The notes: a model not told the origin generated them from the sequence alone. A DNA stretch of 64,000 nt from Microbispora triticiradicis (GCA_003260025.2 QFZU02000072.1:101162-165161), one strand, 5' to 3'; shown: positions 8,086-17,222, counted from the stretch's first letter. A program made the numbers and translations.

Positions 8086-9308
8086 AGGGCCTTGAGGTAG
8101 CGGCGCATGCGGCGCTTGGCGCGGTAGCCGTACCGGAGGACCTTGGGCGGCACCTCCAGGCGCAGCCGGGCGCGGCGGCGGGCGGCGGCGTGCTCGGGAC
8201 CGTCCAGGAGCGAGCGGGCGGGCTCCAGCGTGCCCGCGCGGGCCGCCGAGACCAGCGCGGCGACCCGGCCGGTCCAGTCGGTGGCCGAGGCGTCGTGGAA
8301 GTAGTTGGCCCGGCACCACTCCGCGTCCGGGGTGCGGAAGTCCGCCTTCGCCAGGTCGTCGAGCGTGCCCAGGCAGCCGCTGCCCTCGAACACCAAGTTG
8401 ATCATCTCGGCGCTCACCCCGAAGTCCGACAGCACGAGCAGCGGCACGTGTCCGGCGATGGCCTCCAGCGCGGCCGTCGAGCTGACCGTGACGAACCCGG
8501 CCGCGCGCGACAGGTGCTCGTGCATCGGCCCGGCGGCGAAGCGGACCAGGTCGCGATCCACCCGGCCCTCGTCGGCCAGCGCGTTCCACAGCCGTTCGTA
8601 GTGGTGGCGTTCGTTGTGCGTCTGCCGCTCGTCGTCGCGGGCCCGCAGCTTGACCACCACGTCCAGGTCCGGCCGGGCCCCCGCGAGCGCGGCCAGGGCG
8701 AGCAGGACGTCCTCGCGCTCCTCGCGGCGGCGGGGCACCTTCGCCTGCGTGGCGAACACCACCCGGTCGCGGACGCCCCCGCCGGTGTCCGCTCCCAGGC
8801 CGCCGAGGTCCAGGTAGGGCAGCCGGGCGAGCGCCACCGCCCCTCCCCCGCCCAGTTCCCGGCCGATGGCCGAGAACTCGGCGACCTCGCGGCCGCTGTG
8901 CACCACGAACAGGTCGCAGCCGCTGCGGAACAGCCAGGCCTTCTCCGTCGCGGGCACGGAGATGCCGGGCAGCCCCGACACCAGCACCGGGCGGGGCCGC
9001 AGCCCGGCCAGCGTCTCCGCCGCCAGCGCGTCCACGACGGGTCCGGTGCAGGCGAGCAGCACGACGTCGGGCCGGAACCGTTCGGCGGTCCGCCGCAACT
9101 GCCGCGCCGGCAGCACCGCGGGCAGTTCCCGCCCCGCGGCCCCGGCCCGGGTACCGCTGACCGCGGCGGCGATCTGCGCCGCCGAGGGCGCGATGGGGGT
9201 ACGGACGACGACCAGGTCCGTGGTCCAGTCCTCCGGGAGCGCGTCGAGCAGGCCCGCGGCCCACTTGAGGTACGAATCGGAGTCGGCCACGGCGAGCAGA
9301 CGGGTCAA
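8082..9308 (-). CDS. Putative glycosyltransferase-like protein (DUF6716-like)
   Basis: 408 residues from a TTG overlapping the stop of the upstream gene (TTGA). The protein begins TRLLAVADSDSYLKW and has a GT-B-like layout: an N-terminal Rossmann half (PDVVLLACTGPVVDAL, VLVSGLPGIS) and a C-terminal half with VVKLRARDDE, a diagnostic nucleotide-sugar-side motif MHEHLSRAAGFVTVSSTAALEA and VPLLVLSDFGVS. The C-terminus is very basic (RYGYRAKRRMRRY), which could contact membrane. From memory this matches an actinobacterial family found beside polysialyltransferase-like genes in teichulosonic-acid (Kdn polymer) loci. Donor and acceptor are unknown. Confidence 0.6.
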   Translation of the reverse strand: MTRLLAVADSDSYLKWAAGLLDALPEDWTTDLVVVRTPIAPSAAQIAAAVSGTRAGAAGRELPAVLPARQLRRTAERFRPDVVLLACTGPVVDALAAETLAGLRPRPVLVSGLPGISVPATEKAWLFRSGCDLFVVHSGREVAEFSAIGRELGGGGAVALARLPYLDLGGLGADTGGGVRDRVVFATQAKVPRRREEREDVLLALAALAGARPDLDVVVKLRARDDERQTHNERHHYERLWNALADEGRVDRDLVRFAAGPMHEHLSRAAGFVTVSSTAALEAIAGHVPLLVLSDFGVSAEMINLVFEGSGCLGTLDDLAKADFRTPDAEWCRANYFHDASATDWTGRVAALVSAARAGTLEPARSLLDGPEHAAARRRARLRLEVPPKVLRYGYRAKRRMRRYLKAL

Positions 9309-10357
9309 GGAGCGACCTTTCCTTCACTTGTACGGGGAGAGTCCGGCGGCGCCCCGCTCACCTGCTGGGGCTGGTGCGCGAACAACTGGAGATGGGAACG
9401 GAGGGACGGGGCGGCCGAGGAGGTCCACCAGTCGTCCGGCACGTCCACGGCCTCCACCGGCACGCCCCGGGCCGACAGCAGCACGCGCAGCGAGGTCACG
9501 GCGGTGGACGGCAGGCTCAGCACCCGCTGGCCGGGCCGCAGGTCGCGCAGCGTCATCTCGGCCGGGGCTCCGGCGTCGTACACGGTCAGGCCGGCGATGC
9601 GGCGCACCCGGTCGAGGTCGCGGGGGTCCTCGCGCCGGTGGGGGAAGTACGCGACGGGCTCCTCGATCCGCTCCAGCCAGCGCAGGTAGCGGTCGCGGTG
9701 GATGAGCCCGTTGCGTACGAGCGAGGTGCCGAGCACGACCGTGCGCTCCGGCGGCGGCCGATCGGCGGGCTGGGCGCGCAGCCAGGCGAAGTCGTGCCGG
9801 ACGAGCCGGACGCCCGCGCCCTCCACCTCCTCGGCGAGGCCGGGGGGCACGGGAAGCGCGGTGAAGACCGAAGGGCGGCGCGTGCGCAGGCGGAACCCCG
9901 CCGCCGCGCCCAGGACCTTGCGGCCCAAACTCGCCGTCGCGCGGGCGCGTAACAGGGGGCGCCGCGCGACCAGCAACTCCAGGAGGCGGATCGTGGCGAG
10001 CCCGTCGTCCACGAGCACGGTGCGCCCGGGAACGGCCGTCACGAGGGCGAGCTGGACCCGCCCGGAGAAGGCGTCGCCCACCGCCCAGGTTCGGCTCGGC
10101 CGGGGAATCCGCTCGGACGGCTCGGCGAACTCCAGCCCTTCGGGCAGCCCGAGCCGCCCCAGCTCACGCCGGGTCATCCGGAGCGCGGGCAGCCCCGCCC
10201 GCGGCACCACCCGGGTGATGCTGCCGAGGAGCCCCGCACTGTGCGCCTCGACGACGCACAGAAGCTGCAGGGGGGACTCCACCCATGCGACGGCCTGCCC
10301 CTGCCCGGCGGCGTGGCGCCGTCCCTCGTCATCCACGCCGCGTGAGGATTCGTTCAC
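9305..10357 (-). CDS. Glycosyltransferase 52 / polysialyltransferase-like protein
   Basis: 350 residues from GTG 10357. After about 22 variable residues it reads AVAWVESPLQLLCVVEA, the N-terminal signature of the GT52/alpha-2,8-polysialyltransferase group (ESPLQ). Later motifs include TVLVDDGLATIRLLE, the conserved acidic DDG of that group, VAYFPHRRED (a HR-type donor-binding motif) and VLSLPSTAVTSLRVLL (a Ser/Thr-rich CMP-sugar-site equivalent). It is translationally coupled to the DUF6716-like gene. Together they suggest synthesis of an acidic cell-wall polymer; no neuB/neuA gene for the sugar donor lies in the window. Confidence 0.65.
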   Translation of the reverse strand: MNESSRGVDDEGRRHAAGQGQAVAWVESPLQLLCVVEAHSAGLLGSITRVVPRAGLPALRMTRRELGRLGLPEGLEFAEPSERIPRPSRTWAVGDAFSGRVQLALVTAVPGRTVLVDDGLATIRLLELLVARRPLLRARATASLGRKVLGAAAGFRLRTRRPSVFTALPVPPGLAEEVEGAGVRLVRHDFAWLRAQPADRPPPERTVVLGTSLVRNGLIHRDRYLRWLERIEEPVAYFPHRREDPRDLDRVRRIAGLTVYDAGAPAEMTLRDLRPGQRVLSLPSTAVTSLRVLLSARGVPVEAVDVPDDWWTSSAAPSLRSHLQLFAHQPQQVSGAPPDSPRTSEGKVAP

Positions 10358-10447
10358 GACGCGCTCACCCTAGCCACCCCATGCGACGTACGCGGGAACT
10401 CGGGGTGAACGGACCCTGGCCGAAAGTGTGATGTCCAGGTCGGCGGG

Positions 10448-11098
10448 TCAGCCGCCGGCGAGTTGCCTCGACGAGTCCTCGTGAAGGACGCGTAGTCCCG
10501 TCAGCATGAGCGTGAGGCTGTAGTGGAAGTCCTCGTCGGCAGTGCGACCGGACGCGTGGCGCTCGCGCAGCGCCCGCGCGAGGGTGGGGAACGGGAACCG
10601 TTCGTCGGAGACCATCGCGAGTTCGGCGTCCGGAGCCGGACGCGACTGCTCTTCGACGGCACGGCCGATCACGAAGTGCGTCAGTGCGCCCGCCGCGCGC
10701 GAAGCGTCCGCGAGCTCGAAGCCCGTCTCGTGGAGCACGGCCGTGACGCGCTCCACGAAACCGCCGAGCGCGAGTGCCCGCGTGACGTCGGCGCCGAGTG
10801 CGACGCGCGCCCCGTCCCGATGGGCGAGCAGGCCGCGCCGGAGCGCATCGCAGGACCGCTCCAGCCACAGCCACCAGGGCTGCGCGGGACCCGGGCCACC
10901 CAGTCCGGCCACCACCGGCCCGAGCATGAGGTCGGTCATCTGGTCGAGCAATGCCCGCTTGTCGGCGAAATGCCAGTACAACGCCGGCGCCTTGACGCCC
11001 AAGGCGGTCGCCACCCGTCGCACGGTCAGCTTGTCCAAGCCCTCCTCCCGCAGCAGTTCGAGCGCCGCCTGAGCCACGCGGCGCTTGTCGATCCTCAC
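10448..11098 (-). CDS. TetR-family transcriptional repressor
   Basis: 216 residues using the GTG at 11098, which has GGAGG eight bases upstream; the in-frame GTG at 11107 directly abuts that site and is less likely. The N-terminal helix-turn-helix is LTVRRVATALGVKAPALYWHF, shown here in part as VRRVATALGVKAPALYWHF. The C-terminal part resembles the TetR_C ligand-binding domain (GGFVERVTAVLHETGF). The gene is divergent from an FAD monooxygenase, with two matching palindromes between them, so it most likely represses that gene and itself and is released by a substrate of the monooxygenase. Confidence 0.85.
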   Translation of the reverse strand: MRIDKRRVAQAALELLREEGLDKLTVRRVATALGVKAPALYWHFADKRALLDQMTDLMLGPVVAGLGGPGPAQPWWLWLERSCDALRRGLLAHRDGARVALGADVTRALALGGFVERVTAVLHETGFELADASRAAGALTHFVIGRAVEEQSRPAPDAELAMVSDERFPFPTLARALRERHASGRTADEDFHYSLTLMLTGLRVLHEDSSRQLAGG

Positions 11099-11122
11099 TC
11101 CGCTCACCTCCGGTTTGACATT

Positions 11123-11168
11123 TTAACAAGTTAAGGACAGCGTGGCTCCCGTTCATTTAACAAGTTAA
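11123..11168. promoter_or_regulatory. Two TetR-type operators
   Basis: The palindrome TTAACAAGTTAA occurs at 11123-11134 and again at 11157-11168, centres 34 bp apart, embedded in longer shared sequence (TTTAACAAGTTAAGGA). Both lie between the divergent tetR and monooxygenase genes. The second overlaps the monooxygenase 5' end. AT-rich symmetry of this kind is unusual in this DNA. Confidence 0.75.
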
Positions 11169-11179
11169 GGAGAGATGGG

Positions 11180-12718
11180 ATGCACGAGGATGTGATCGTG
11201 GTCGGAGCCGGTCCCGTCGGCCTCATGCTCGCCGCCGAACTTCGCCTGGCCGGCGTCTCGCCGCTCATCCTGGAGCGCTTGGCCGAGCCTGCCCCGCAGC
11301 GCAAGTCGCGTGGAGTCGGGCCGCTGGCCTTCGAAGCGCTCCAGCGGCGCGGACTCGGCGAGAGGCTGGCCGCTCACCAGCCGGAACGCACCGCGGAGAA
11401 GGCACGGGACCACGGCAGCGAGAAGAACCACTTCGCCTGGATCCACAAGATCGACCCGTCACCGCGGGACGAACCCGACCGCCGCGGCGCCCTCGTCTGG
11501 CAGCCCGACCTGGAAGCCGTCCTCGCCGAGTACGCGGCCGAACTCGGCATCCCCGTTCTTCGCGGGCACACGGTGACCGCGATCACCCAGGACGACGCCG
11601 CAGTGACGGTGACGGCCGAGACCGCCGGCGGGCGGTTCGAACGCACAGCGGCCTACGTCGTGGGATGCGACGGCGGGCGCAGCACGATCCGCAAGCTGGC
11701 CGGGTTCGACTTCCCGGGAACGCCGCCGCTCATGACGGCCCGCCAAGCCCGTGTGGAGATCACCGACCCTGATGCACTGCCCCCATCGGGCCGCACCGCG
11801 GCCGGCATGCTCATCCACGGCCCGGGAATGATCGGAGTCTTCGACTTCAGCCCCGATCAGGAGGAGCCACACGGCCCGCTCACCCGCGAGGAACTCCAGG
11901 CCAGCGTGCGGCGCGTCGCCGGCGTCGACGTGACCGTCACGGCGATGACCGACACGTCGCGCTTCACCGACAACGCCCGCCAGGTCACCACCTATAGAAA
12001 GGGGCGCGTCCTGCTGGCCGGCGACGCGGCACATGTCCACTCCCCCAACGGCGGCCAGGGGCTGAACCTGGGCCTGATCGACGCCGTCAACCTCGGCTGG
12101 AAGCTGGCCGCCGAGATACGCGGCCAGGCGCCCCCCGGACTGCTCGACAGCTATACGGCCGAACGGCACCCCGCCGGGGCCGCCGTGCTGCACAACACCC
12201 GCGCCCAGTCGGCACTCATGCTGCCCGGGCCGCACACCGACGCGCTGCGCGACATCGTCTCCGACCTGATGGACATCCCGGAGGTGAACCGGTACTTCGG
12301 CCGGATGCTCGGAGGGCTGGCGACGCGCTACTCCTTCCCCTACACGCCTCCGCACGCGCACCCCCTGATCGGCCGCCTCTGCCCCGACCTCACCTGCGTC
12401 GTCACCACGGGCGACGGCGAGCTCCGGTCCGCGCGGCTCAGCCGGTTCACCATCACCGGCCCCTTCGTCCTCCTCGTGCCGGCCGGCCACCCCGCCATCG
12501 CGGCCGCCGCCGGATGGCGAGACCGGTTGAAGGTCGTCCCGGCCGCCGCCATCGACCATGACCAGCTTTCCGCGGCGCTGATCCGCCCGGACGGCGCCGT
12601 CGCCTGGGCGAGCGCGCCCGGCCGGCCGTGTGACATCGCCCTTATGCGAACCGCGCTGCACACCTGGCTCGGCGCCCCGGCCGCCTCTCGTCCGCCCGCA
12701 GGGGCCGCCGTCGTCTGA
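11180..12718 (+). CDS. FAD-dependent aromatic monooxygenase (PgaE/Rox/TetX-like)
   Basis: 512 residues. The FAD dinucleotide fold starts the protein (VIVVGAGPVGLMLAAEL), the conserved DG motif is YVVGCDGGRSTIRKLAG (about 156-172) and the second FAD motif is GRVLLAGDAAHVHSPNGGQG (about 275-294). The last 120 residues look like the thioredoxin-like tail of the aromatic hydroxylase group. Enzymes of this type hydroxylate phenolic or polyketide compounds, including rifampicin and tetracyclines. With the divergent TetR gene and operators this is a substrate-inducible detoxification or catabolic pair; which compound is unknown. ATG 11180 follows GGAGAG. Confidence 0.85.
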   Translation: MHEDVIVVGAGPVGLMLAAELRLAGVSPLILERLAEPAPQRKSRGVGPLAFEALQRRGLGERLAAHQPERTAEKARDHGSEKNHFAWIHKIDPSPRDEPDRRGALVWQPDLEAVLAEYAAELGIPVLRGHTVTAITQDDAAVTVTAETAGGRFERTAAYVVGCDGGRSTIRKLAGFDFPGTPPLMTARQARVEITDPDALPPSGRTAAGMLIHGPGMIGVFDFSPDQEEPHGPLTREELQASVRRVAGVDVTVTAMTDTSRFTDNARQVTTYRKGRVLLAGDAAHVHSPNGGQGLNLGLIDAVNLGWKLAAEIRGQAPPGLLDSYTAERHPAGAAVLHNTRAQSALMLPGPHTDALRDIVSDLMDIPEVNRYFGRMLGGLATRYSFPYTPPHAHPLIGRLCPDLTCVVTTGDGELRSARLSRFTITGPFVLLVPAGHPAIAAAAGWRDRLKVVPAAAIDHDQLSAALIRPDGAVAWASAPGRPCDIALMRTALHTWLGAPAASRPPAGAAVV

Positions 12719-12810
12719 CGGGCCGCCCGTACAGGTGCGCACGCATGGACGCCGACCGCGGGTCCGCACCCAGAAGGGATCATGCCGGGGCGTTGGGGCA
12801 GCATGGGGGC

Positions 12811-13629
12811 ATGGAAGACATCGACTTGAACAACGGCGTTCCCATGCCCCGGCTCGGCTTCGGCGTCTGGCAGGTGGCCGACGACGAGGCGGAGAAGGCG
12901 GTCACGACGGCGCTCGAATGCGGGTACCGGAGCATCGACACGGCCAGGCTCTACCAGAACGAGGAGGGCGTCGGCCGGGCCCTGCGCGCCTCCGGCATCC
13001 CCCGCGAGGAGCTGTTCGTCACCACGAAGCTGTGGAACGACCAGCAGGGCTACGACGAGGCGCTGCGCGCCTTCGACGGCAGCACGCGGCGGCTCGGCCT
13101 GGAGACCGTCGACCTCTTCCTGATCCACTGGCCCTCGCCGAAGCAGAACCGGTACGTCGAGACGTGGCGGGCCCTGGAGAAGCTGTACGCCGACGGGCGG
13201 GTCCGGGCGATCGGGGTGTCCAACTTCACCGTGGACACGATGGAGCGCCTGCTCGCCGAGACCGGCGTGGTCCCCGCGCTCAACCAGATCGAGCTGCACC
13301 CGCAGCTCGCCCAGCGGGAGCTGCGCGAGTTCCACGCGCGGCACGGCATCGCCACCGAGGCGTGGAGCCCGCTCGGCCAGGGCCGGGGCCTGCTCGACCT
13401 GCCGGTTCTCGCCGAGATCGGCGGCAGGTACGGCAAGACCGCCGCGCAGGTGGTGCTGCGCTGGCACCTCCAGCTCGGCAACGTGGTGATCCCGAAGTCG
13501 GTGACGCCCTCGCGCATCAGGGAGAACATCGAGGTCTTCGACTTCGAGCTGAGCGCGGAGGACATGGCGGCGATCGACGCCCTCGACGCCGGTCGCCGCC
13601 TCGGGCCCGACCCCGCCACCTTCGGATAG
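12811..13629 (+). CDS. Aldo-keto reductase (2,5-diketogluconate reductase-like)
   Basis: 272 residues from ATG 12811; longer reading to 12745 is possible but MEDIDLNNGVPMPRLGFG is the normal AKR start. The catalytic tetrad is visible: D43 in SIDTARLY, Y48, K73 in TTKLW and His in LFLIHWPSP (about 106). The NADPH-binding C-terminal loop is VIPKSVTPSRIRENIEVFDF. Length is normal for the family. It probably reduces sugar-derived or reactive aldehydes and ketones in the cytoplasm. It stands alone between the monooxygenase and the sulfatase. Confidence 0.9.
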   Translation: MEDIDLNNGVPMPRLGFGVWQVADDEAEKAVTTALECGYRSIDTARLYQNEEGVGRALRASGIPREELFVTTKLWNDQQGYDEALRAFDGSTRRLGLETVDLFLIHWPSPKQNRYVETWRALEKLYADGRVRAIGVSNFTVDTMERLLAETGVVPALNQIELHPQLAQRELREFHARHGIATEAWSPLGQGRGLLDLPVLAEIGGRYGKTAAQVVLRWHLQLGNVVIPKSVTPSRIRENIEVFDFELSAEDMAAIDALDAGRRLGPDPATFG

Positions 13630-14048
13630 GAACCGGCCCGCCGGACAGGGAGACCGGCCCGCGCCCCGCGGAACCCGCGCCCTGTGGAACGCGCCTATAG
13701 AAAGCGCCCTATAGAGAACGGTCGCACCGCCCTCCCCGCGGCGCCCCGCCGCGCGGAGGGCGGCGCGTACGGGCCGGGTGCGCGCGTCCGCGGAGCGGGG
13801 TGCGGCATCGGGGGGCGGCATCCGGGGGGCGGGCCTGGGGTGAGCGCAGCCGGCGCGGGCACGCAGCGGGCCCGGCTTGAGGGACGGGCCCGGCGTGAGC
13901 GCGACAAGAGACGGACCCGGCGTGAGCGCAATAGGAGTGGACAGGCGTGGCCGGGCCGGGGACGCATGTCACGGCGAAGCCTCCCGAACCGGACGCGGCA
14001 CGTCCACAGGGTCACCCTGCGTGCGTTTCCGCAGGCGGGCAGGGGGAT
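13630..14048. other. Intergenic region with short repeats
   Basis: About 420 bp without a supported gene. It contains two near copies of GCGCC(C)TATAGA at 13691-13716 (the TATAGA could be -10 elements) and the 27-bp tandem repeat listed separately. A long plus-strand reading frame runs through but lacks a ribosome site and has repetitive Arg-rich composition. Confidence 0.5.
13884..13937. repeat. Tandem 27-bp repeat, two copies
   Basis: 13884-13910 and 13911-13937 match at most positions (ACGGxCCCGGCGTGAGCGC core). A degenerate third copy lies just upstream. It sits before the sulfatase gene. Confidence 0.6.
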
Positions 14049-15512
14049 ATGGTTGCTGCCGTGCCGCAACCGCGACGATCGACGAAGCTGTGGGCAGGGC
14101 TCGCCGCGGCGCTCCTGCTGGCTCTCGGGCTCACCGGCGCGGCCCGGGTCGAGCCCGCCCCGGGGGAGCACCGGCCCAACATCGTGCTGATCCTGACCGA
14201 CGACCTCGACGCGGCGGATCTCAGCCGGTTCCCCAACATCGGCAATCTGCTGGTGAGTCAGGGCACCACCCTGTCGCGCTTCTTCGTCACCAATCCCTGG
14301 TGCTGTCCCTCCCGCTCCTCGATCCTCCGCTCGCAGTTCATGCACAGTCACCAGGTCGAGAGCAACCGGGCGCCGACCGGCGGGTTCACGAAGTTCCGGC
14401 CGCTGGAGGCGTCCACGATCGGAACGTGGATGCACGACGCCGGCTACCGGACCGCGCTCTTCGGCAAATATCTCAACAACTACCCCCAGGGAGCGCCGCG
14501 CACGTACGTCCCGCCCGGCTGGGACGACTGGGCCGTGCCGGTCACCCGCCTCTACCAGGAGTACGGCTACGCGCTCAACGACAACGGGACGATCCGGCGG
14601 TACGGCGACGCTCCGGAGGACTACCTGGAGGACGTGCTGAGCGCCAAGGCCGCGGCGTTCGCCTCGTCGGGAAGCGCACCGTTCTTCCTCTACCTCGCCC
14701 CCGTCGCGCCGCACCTGCCCGCGCACCACGCGCCGCGTCACGCGGCCGCCTTCGCGGACGAGCAGGCGCCGCGCACGGCGTCGTTCGACCAGGCCGACCT
14801 GTCCGCCGAGCCCCGATGGCTGCAGGAGCGGACGCCGTTGTCCGACGCCGACGTGCGCAGGATCGACCGGGTCCACCGCGACCGGCTGCGCGCGATGCTC
14901 GGCGTGGACGACATGGTGGGCGCCTTGGTGGACGCGCTCACCCGGGCGGGGCGGCTCGACGACACCTATATCTTCTTCACCTCCGACAACGGCTTTCATC
15001 TCGGCCAGCATCGGCTGAGGCCGGGCAAGACGACGCCCTTCGAGGAGGACGTCCGGGTGCCGATGGTGGTGCGCGGGCCCGGCGTGCCGGCCGGGGGCGT
15101 GATCGACGCGCTCGCCTCGTCCGTCGACCTCGCGCCGACGTTCGCCGAGCTGGGCGGAGCGTCCGTGCCGCTCTCCGCGGAGGGCCGCTCGCTCGTCCCG
15201 CTGCTGCGCGGGCTCGACGTGCCCTGGCGCGACGCCGTCCTGGTCGAGTTCTACCACCCCTCCTACTCACCGCAGTCGCCGCCGAGCTACGCCGTGCTGC
15301 GCACCGGCCGCTACGCGTACGTGGAGTACGAGACCGGGGAGCGGCAGCTCTACGACCTGTGGGAGGACCCGGCGGAGCTGCGCAACATCGCGGGCTCGGC
15401 GGAGCCCGGCGTCGTCGCCGTGCTGTCGGCCCGGCTGGCGCTGCTCCGGGCCTGCGCGGGCATGACCTGCGCGCTGACGGACGCCGCGGGCGTCGGAGAC
15501 GGCTCGGCATAA
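14049..15512 (+). CDS. Secreted type I sulfatase
   Basis: About 487 residues. The start is ATG 14049 or GTG 14061; both keep the signal peptide (RRSTKLW, then a long Ala/Leu core, cleavage near TGAAR). NIVLILTDDLD (about 44-54) gives the metal aspartates. CCPSRS has the C-x-P-S-R motif whose first cysteine (about C85) becomes formylglycine. Further active-site parts are GKYLNNYP, SDNGFHLGQHRL and GKTTPFEEDVRVPM. It resembles N-acetylglucosamine-6-sulfatase/arylsulfatase A-type enzymes and would cleave sulfate esters from glycans outside the cell. Its maturation needs a formylglycine-generating enzyme encoded elsewhere. No sulfate or glycan operon is adjacent. Confidence 0.9.
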   Translation: MVAAVPQPRRSTKLWAGLAAALLLALGLTGAARVEPAPGEHRPNIVLILTDDLDAADLSRFPNIGNLLVSQGTTLSRFFVTNPWCCPSRSSILRSQFMHSHQVESNRAPTGGFTKFRPLEASTIGTWMHDAGYRTALFGKYLNNYPQGAPRTYVPPGWDDWAVPVTRLYQEYGYALNDNGTIRRYGDAPEDYLEDVLSAKAAAFASSGSAPFFLYLAPVAPHLPAHHAPRHAAAFADEQAPRTASFDQADLSAEPRWLQERTPLSDADVRRIDRVHRDRLRAMLGVDDMVGALVDALTRAGRLDDTYIFFTSDNGFHLGQHRLRPGKTTPFEEDVRVPMVVRGPGVPAGGVIDALASSVDLAPTFAELGGASVPLSAEGRSLVPLLRGLDVPWRDAVLVEFYHPSYSPQSPPSYAVLRTGRYAYVEYETGERQLYDLWEDPAELRNIAGSAEPGVVAVLSARLALLRACAGMTCALTDAAGVGDGSA

Positions 15513-15569
15513 CGGCGACTCCGGCCGCAGGTTAGGGGCAACCGGTATTCATTTCTGCCCATATGGTGA

Positions 15570-15583
15570 TGGGAGCGCTCCCA
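15570..15583. promoter_or_regulatory. CebR box 1 (cebE upstream)
   Basis: Perfect TGGGAGCGCTCCCA palindrome, the established operator of CebR in streptomycetes (and CelR in Thermobifida). It lies 120 bp upstream of box 2. Confidence 0.85.
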
Positions 15584-15656
15584 TGCGTAGTATGTACCGT
15601 AACATCCCATTTGAAGGCCCTAACCCCCCGTGGAGTAACAGTTAGGTTTCGGCATA

Positions 15657-15686
15657 TTGACGCCCGCGTTGCTCATAGAGGACCCT
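15657..15686 (+). promoter_or_regulatory. Candidate cebE promoter
   Basis: TTGACG (15657-15662) and GACCCT (15681-15686), spacer 18. The -10 is poor, but this pair places CebR box 2 at the transcription start, as at the other CebR-box promoters in the window. Confidence 0.4.
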
Positions 15687-15689
15687 TCG

Positions 15690-15703
15690 TGGGAGCGCTC
15701 CCA
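15690..15703. promoter_or_regulatory. CebR box 2 (cebE upstream)
   Basis: Second perfect TGGGAGCGCTCCCA, 113 bp before the cebE start. Two boxes on one promoter region could allow looping by a dimeric or tetrameric repressor. Confidence 0.88.
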
Positions 15704-15815
15704 ACAGTGCTCGCTCCTACAAGCACAACCATTGATCGCGGGCCGTGACGTCGGGGACCGGCCTGGGATGAACCTCCCAAGAGATTCGGGTACCACCTGA
15801 GAGGGGTCCGGAAGA

Positions 15816-17165
15816 ATGTTCAACAACTCGCGCCGCGGCAGGCTGCTCGCGGTCGCCGCGGTGGCGGCGCTGACGCTCGGCGTCACCACCGCCTGCGGCT
15901 CGGACGACAAGCCCGCCGACAACGCGGCAGGCGGCTCCACCGCGGCGGCGGGTCCCGTGACCATCACGCTTCAGACGTTCGGCGGCGGCAAGAACTTCGG
16001 TTACAAGGAGGCCGTCGACAAGTGGAACGCCGAGCACAAGGACATCACGATCAAGTATGACAACCTGACCGACCAGTTCGAGCAGGTCTACTGGCCGCAG
16101 ATGATCCAGTGGCTCCAGTCCGGCGCGGGCGCCGGCGACGTCGTCGGCATCGACGAGGGCGGCATGGGCCTCGCCAAGGCGCACCCCGAGTGGTGGGCCG
16201 ACCTCGGTGAGTTCGGCCTGCAGAACCGCAAGGCCGACTTCGCGGACTGGAAGTGGGAGAACGGCGTCACCGCCGACGGCAAGCTGTTCGGCCTCGGCAC
16301 CGACGTCGGCGGCATGAGCCTCTGCTACCGCCGTGACCTGTTCGAGAAGGCGGGCCTGCCGGCCGACCGCGACGAGGTCAGCAAGCTCTGGCCGACATGG
16401 GACGACTTCGTCAAGGTCGCCCACAAGTTCCAGGACAAGATCAAGGACACCAAGTTCGTCGACGGCACCAACACGCTCTACAACGTGGTCCTGGTGCAGG
16501 AGGCCGCCAAGAACGGCAACGTCTCCTACTTCGACAAGGACAACAACCTGATCGTCGACAAGAACCCGGCGGTCAAGTCGGCCTACGAATTCGCCCAGAA
16601 GATCAGCCAGGAGGGCCTCACGGCCAAGCTGCGCAACTTCACGCCCGAGTGGAACACCGGCATGAAGAAGTCGCAGTTCGCCACCCTCGGCTGCCCGTCG
16701 TGGATGCTCGGCGCGGTGAGCGGTGACGGCGGCGCCGGACCGGACTTCAAGGGCAAGTGGGACGTCGCGGCGGTGCCCGGCGGCGGCGGAAACTGGGGCG
16801 GCTCCTGGCTCGCGGTGCCGAAGCAGTCCAAGCACCCCAAGGAGGCCGCGCAGGTCCTCGACTACCTGACCGGCAAGGAAGCCGAGGTCAGCGTCTTCAA
16901 CTTCGCCGGCAACATGCCGAGCAACGTCCAGGCGCAGCAGGACCCGGCCGTTCAGGGCGCGAAGAACGAGTACTTCAACGACGCTCCGGTCGGCGACATC
17001 TTCGCCAAGTCCGCCTCGGCGCTTCAGCCGGTCTTCCTCGGCGTGAAGCACGCCCAGGTCAAGAACGCCGTCGAGTCGGTCGTCTCGGCGATCGACGACG
17101 GCTCGGTGCCGTACGCGAACGGCTGGAAGAAGCTGGTCGACGACGCAGTGAAGGCCGCGGGCTGA
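15816..17165 (+). CDS. cebE: Cellobiose/cello-oligosaccharide ABC transporter substrate-binding lipoprotein
   Basis: 449 residues. The N-terminus is a lipoprotein signal peptide with cysteine about C28 in TTACGSDD, so the protein is membrane-anchored outside the cell. The body is a family-1 extracellular sugar-binding protein (ITLQTFGGGKNFGYKEAVDKW near the start, seen in part; FVKVAHKFQDKIKDTKF; NWGGSWLAVPKQSKHPKEAA). It is followed by two permease genes, a GH1 glucosidase and a LacI regulator, the cebEFG-bglC-cebR set. The gene symbol rests on this order and on the CebR boxes upstream rather than on an alignment. The usual missing ATPase is normal: actinobacteria share MsiK. Confidence 0.88.
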   Translation: MFNNSRRGRLLAVAAVAALTLGVTTACGSDDKPADNAAGGSTAAAGPVTITLQTFGGGKNFGYKEAVDKWNAEHKDITIKYDNLTDQFEQVYWPQMIQWLQSGAGAGDVVGIDEGGMGLAKAHPEWWADLGEFGLQNRKADFADWKWENGVTADGKLFGLGTDVGGMSLCYRRDLFEKAGLPADRDEVSKLWPTWDDFVKVAHKFQDKIKDTKFVDGTNTLYNVVLVQEAAKNGNVSYFDKDNNLIVDKNPAVKSAYEFAQKISQEGLTAKLRNFTPEWNTGMKKSQFATLGCPSWMLGAVSGDGGAGPDFKGKWDVAAVPGGGGNWGGSWLAVPKQSKHPKEAAQVLDYLTGKEAEVSVFNFAGNMPSNVQAQQDPAVQGAKNEYFNDAPVGDIFAKSASALQPVFLGVKHAQVKNAVESVVSAIDDGSVPYANGWKKLVDDAVKAAG

Positions 17166-17184
17166 TCCTGCCCGCCAGGTGAGC

Positions 17185-17222
17185 ACCGGCCCGCCGCAGC
17201 GGCACCCCGCCGGCGGGCCGGT
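17185..17222 (+). promoter_or_regulatory. Intercistronic stem-loop between cebE and cebF
   Basis: Perfect 12-bp stem (ACCGGCCCGCCG, 17185-17196, with 17211-17222) and 14-base loop. Such a hairpin after a binding-protein gene usually lowers downstream expression or protects the upstream mRNA. Confidence 0.6.

Noticed and set aside
13877..15535. Long plus-strand frame of about 550 codons in another frame over the sulfatase
   Set aside because: Shadow frame: Arg/Ala/Gly-rich with no domain, while the sulfatase frame carries the catalytic motifs.
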